NCBI RefSeq assembly: GCF_014202345.1
Contig: NZ_JACHGO010000005.1
Span: 248,001 to 312,000 of the forward strand
DNA: 64,000 bases
Direction of reading: 5' to 3'
DNA from: Desulfovibrio intestinalis
GTDB lineage: Bacteria > Desulfobacterota > Desulfovibrionia > Desulfovibrionales > Desulfovibrionaceae
This document shows positions 61,956 to 64,000 of the stretch, one piece after another. The notes under the pieces were generated by a model. It was not told where the DNA came from. It made no database searches and worked only from the letters and a program-made list of their open reading frames with translations. Position 1 is the stretch's first letter; each line of letters starts with the position of its first letter. The position numbers and the translations under genes were made by a program.

Positions 61956-62332
61956 TGCGGGCGCTGGCCGCTCTTGTCATCCTTTGCATGATCTCTTTGC
62001 TTGCCAATGCCTTTTTGGCTTGGCGGCTGTCGAACGCTGGAGATGAAATTGAACGGCTTGAACTGACAGTTACAAGTTTCCGCGCCGCCCGTCAGGCTGA
62101 CAGCTTAGCGCAATCACTTCGGGACAGGCTCTATCAGGAGGCACACGAAAATGCCCAGACGAAATATGACGCCATCAATGGCGTATCAGATGATCTTCCT
62201 GATGATGCTTGGCTTGATGCTTTGCGTCGCGGGCTGCGCCCCACGGGTGGAGACGGTGGCGCTGACGCCGCCGGAAAGCCTGATGCAGCCAACGCCGCAC
62301 CCGGAACTGCCGGAGGCGCTAATGCGCACTGA
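61955..62332 (+). CDS. Rz-like inner-membrane spanin
   Basis: A 125-residue protein with one N-terminal membrane helix (LAALVILCMISLLANAFLAW) and a periplasmic coiled coil (ERLELTVTSFRAARQADSL), as in i-spanins that help break the outer membrane. Start ATG 61955 overlaps the endolysin stop (TGATG). The outer-membrane partner gene is nested in another frame. Confidence 0.75.
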   Translation: MRALAALVILCMISLLANAFLAWRLSNAGDEIERLELTVTSFRAARQADSLAQSLRDRLYQEAHENAQTKYDAINGVSDDLPDDAWLDALRRGLRPTGGDGGADAAGKPDAANAAPGTAGGANAH

Positions 62333-62468
62333 CAACCTGCGCGAATACTCCAAGGCTGCCACGCTAGCCATTGCCCGCTACAGCGAAGCTCTGGACCAGA
62401 GCAACGCTGACAAGGCTGGAATATCAGCGTGGAGCAAGGCGGTTAACAGTGTGGAGCTTGGCCGATGA
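62166..62468 (+). CDS. Rz1-like outer-membrane spanin lipoprotein (nested)
   Basis: A lipoprotein in a different frame, starting inside Rz and running beyond it. From ATG 62166 (the ATG at 62151 is also possible): MTPSMAYQMIFLMMLGLMLC with lipobox VAGC, then a proline-containing periplasmic part (PHPELP). The nested arrangement with Rz is the usual Rz/Rz1 layout. Stop overlaps the holin start. Confidence 0.75.
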   Translation: MTPSMAYQMIFLMMLGLMLCVAGCAPRVETVALTPPESLMQPTPHPELPEALMRTDNLREYSKAATLAIARYSEALDQSNADKAGISAWSKAVNSVELGR

Positions 62469-62965
62469 TACAGCACAACGTCGGGCCAGTGGACGGCCTC
62501 GCCTACTACACGCAAAGCTTGCTTGCATGGTGGCCGCAAAAGGTCGCTATCAGCGCCGTGGTTGGTGGTTGCACTCAGTTCTTTGGTGGGGACGTGGTCC
62601 TGGTGTGGATGGTCTGTGCCATGTGGGCAGCAGACTTTGCCTTTGGATTGACGGAGGCCTTGCGGCGAGGGCGCTTTAGCTGCCGTCTGTTCGGGCGTGG
62701 CGTTCTCAAGCTGCCTACATACTGCCTTTATCTTGCCTTGGTTGGTGCAGTCAGCGTCAGCCTTTCCCGCTCTATGGGTATCAGTCTTCCTTTGCTGGAC
62801 ATGTTCTGTGCCTACCTCCTTGCTACAGATGCCGTTTCTGTCATGGGCCACATGATCCGCCTGGGGCTGCCTGTGCCGCGCACTCTGCGCCGCGTCATTC
62901 TTCGGGGGCAAGCGAAGATACAGCACAGCGTAGAGACGCTGTTTGACGATCATGGCGGCCAGTGA
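62465..62965 (+). CDS. Phage holin family protein
   Basis: A 166-residue protein with three or four membrane helices (VLVWMVCAMWAADFAFGL, LPTYCLYLALVGAVSV, LLDMFCAYLLATDAVSVMG) and a short charged tail, the layout of the holin 4 (toxin-secretion/phage-lysis) family. It would let the endolysin reach the cell wall. Coupled by overlap with Rz1 (ATGA). Confidence 0.75.
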   Translation: MIQHNVGPVDGLAYYTQSLLAWWPQKVAISAVVGGCTQFFGGDVVLVWMVCAMWAADFAFGLTEALRRGRFSCRLFGRGVLKLPTYCLYLALVGAVSVSLSRSMGISLPLLDMFCAYLLATDAVSVMGHMIRLGLPVPRTLRRVILRGQAKIQHSVETLFDDHGGQ

Positions 62966-63420
62966 TGGCAACTAAGAAGACACCTCAGAAGACACTTAAA
63001 AAGGACGATGTCTTTTTACTCGCGCTTGCTGAGAGCGGGAACGTCACGCGCGCCGCTAAGAAGGCCAAGCTCTCAAGGACGCAGCTCTACAATAAGCGCA
63101 AGGCAGACCCAGCCTTTGCTGGGGTTTGGGACGAAGCTGAATCCCTTGGTGTGTCTGCCCTGGAAGATGAGGCGCGCCGCCGTGCATATGACGGCTGGCT
63201 TGAGCCTGTTTTCCATAAGGGCGTGAAGGTCGGCACTGTCCGCAAGTTCTCAGACACGCTGTTGATCGTGCTGCTGAAGGCTCACAAGCCCGAGAAGTAC
63301 CGGGAAAATATGAAAATTCAGCACGGTGGGCAGGTTTCTATTGCCATGCCCGACACCGTGAAAGACCTTTTCGACAGCATCATGACCCAAGGCCAGCCTG
63401 GGCAGCAGGGGGACGCATAA
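62965..63420 (+). CDS. Terminase small subunit
   Basis: A 151-residue packaging protein. N-terminal helix-turn-helix ALAESGNVTRAAKKAKLSRTQLYNKRKADPAFAGVW recognises phage DNA; ARRRAYDGWLEPVFHKGVKVG follows. Starts at ATG 62965 overlapping the holin stop (TGATG) and runs into the large subunit by overlap (TAATG). Confidence 0.8.
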   Translation: MATKKTPQKTLKKDDVFLLALAESGNVTRAAKKAKLSRTQLYNKRKADPAFAGVWDEAESLGVSALEDEARRRAYDGWLEPVFHKGVKVGTVRKFSDTLLIVLLKAHKPEKYRENMKIQHGGQVSIAMPDTVKDLFDSIMTQGQPGQQGDA

Positions 63421-64000
63421 TGCCGCCCCGCATAATTCCTTTTGCTGACAGGCACGAAGCCGCACGGGGTTACGCCACTATTCTGGGCGAGGCTAACCGG
63501 CACAGCCCACAGGCAGTCACGGCAGCTATGGCTGCCCTTGGCCGCGCTGATCTATTCTTTATGCTCACCCGTTTTATGCGCCGTGCTGATGCGGATAATG
63601 GATGGTGCTTTGACCGCTGCAAAGAAGTTGCCGCCAATCCTGACGGCTATCTCGATCTTTGGGCGCGCGAACATTACAAGAGCACGATTATCACGGTAGC
63701 CCTGACAATTCAGGACATTTTGAATGATCCTGAAATAACCGTGGGCCTTTTCAGCCACACACGGCCCAATTCCAAAGTGTTTCTTGGTCAGATCAAGCGT
63801 GAGTTTGAAGCCAATGAAGTGATGAAGCAGTGCTACCCCGACGTGCTTTACGCCCGCCCAGAAGTTGAAAGCCCCGTATGGAGCCTTGACGATGGTATCA
63901 TGGTCAAGCGGCAGAACAACGCCAAGGAAATGACCGTTGAAGCCTGGGGCGTGGTTGAAGGCCAGCCCATTGGCCGCCACTTCAGTTTAACCGTCTATGA
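63420..64000 (+). CDS. Terminase large subunit (N-terminal part, cut by the window edge)
   Basis: The frame from ATG 63420 is open to the last base (193 codons) and has no stop, so the gene continues beyond the window. It begins MPPRIIPFADRHEAARGYAT. A Walker A-like ATPase segment REHYKSTIITVALTIQDIL and the GLFSHTRPNSKVFLGQIKREFE stretch are typical of large terminases. Drives DNA packaging into the head with the small subunit. Confidence 0.88.
   Translation, partial: MPPRIIPFADRHEAARGYATILGEANRHSPQAVTAAMAALGRADLFFMLTRFMRRADADNGWCFDRCKEVAANPDGYLDLWAREHYKSTIITVALTIQDILNDPEITVGLFSHTRPNSKVFLGQIKREFEANEVMKQCYPDVLYARPEVESPVWSLDDGIMVKRQNNAKEMTVEAWGVVEGQPIGRHFSLTVY

Larger units (their letters stand above)
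44920..64000. mobile_element. Prophage integrated at the 3' end of ssrA (right end outside window)
   Basis: Begins at the tmRNA T-arm/acceptor 3' end and continues through the window edge. Contents: P4-type integrase, leftward early/recombination operon, CI-type repressor and divergent operator, rightward replication genes, lysis cassette and terminase. The order is that of a temperate tailed phage; head, portal and tail genes would be to the right. The right attachment site is not in the window. Confidence 0.93.

Noticed and set aside
44920..64000. CRISPR arrays, retron or reverse-transcriptase systems, toxin-antitoxin pairs
   Set aside because: Looked for and not seen: no regularly spaced repeats, no reverse transcriptase motif, and no clear toxin-antitoxin pair.
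1..64000. tRNA or rRNA genes other than ssrA
   Set aside because: No tRNA-like T-arm and acceptor arrangement or rRNA sequence seen elsewhere by eye; a covariance-model scan would be needed to be certain.

Overview
The window reads as chromosome of a Desulfovibrio-type sulfate-reducing bacterium (Desulfobacterota), with about 44.5 kb of core genes followed by the left part of an integrated prophage that runs off the right edge. The clues to the host are the tmRNA tag peptide (ANNDYDYAYAA, which I recall as a Desulfovibrio-type tag), the single-ORF fusion of two acyl-CoA dehydratase activases with their dehydratase-like parts, the DHH-CBS-tRNA nucleotidyltransferase fusion, and the moderate GC content with frequent GTG starts. 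The species assignment is an inference; I could not run a search.

Core region, left to right. Positions 231-8467 are a leftward block: a DUF1992 protein, mutS, a LapA-domain membrane protein, a HIT hydrolase, the 895-residue DHH/CBS/nucleotidyltransferase fusion and xerD. Rightward folK and a small TRASH-like zinc protein face, across a strong bidirectional terminator, a very large leftward activase/dehydratase fusion (9648-13982) and a membrane-anchored M23 peptidase. Rightward genes 15720-27345 then cover protein repair (pcm), Fe-S/P-loop carrier (mrp), phospholipid synthesis and division (pgsA, a small protein, ftsB-like, TPR protein), a proline-rich lipoprotein, fbp, tsaD, the thioredoxin pair trxA-trxB with bamD, and a cation diffusion facilitator. 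engB (leftward) and efp (rightward) diverge; then come ftsK (no canonical start codon), lolA, a five-domain S1 protein, a DegP/HtrA protease and phosphoglucomutase. After leftward DUF4019 and RluB-type genes there are an RdgC-like gene with its partner, two Dpp/Opp-type ABC permeases, recN, an unknown gene and ssrA (tmRNA).

Prophage (about 44.92 kb to beyond 64 kb). A P4-type tyrosine integrase lies just downstream of the intact ssrA 3' end, the classic arrangement for integration into tmRNA. A leftward early operon (53615 to 46278) carries small Cys-rich proteins, a YqaJ exonuclease with a putative single-strand annealing protein, a Lar-like protein, a C5 cytosine methyltransferase with a long open frame nested inside it, an ASCH protein and an AlpA-type regulator. 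A 610-base stretch without confident genes, a KilA/BRO-like gene, an AT-rich unknown gene and a LexA/CI-type repressor follow, all leftward. Rightward from the operator region are a Cro-like protein, a CII-like regulator, a replisome organiser, a helicase-loader-like protein, RusA, a 66-residue protein matching the C-terminal motif of anaerobic ribonucleotide reductase, an HTH protein, then lysis genes (GH108 endolysin, nested Rz/Rz1 spanins, holin) and terminase small and large subunits (large subunit truncated by the window edge).

The most unusual item is an AT-rich gene in reverse orientation (60376-61236) dropped between the replication and lysis modules. Its N-terminus looks like the HslV/proteasome beta fold, with a potential N-terminal Thr nucleophile, Asp and Lys. 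It is a good candidate for a prophage-carried accessory (moron) gene, possibly a defence or host-modifying factor. The second is the 188-codon frame nested inside the methyltransferase gene.
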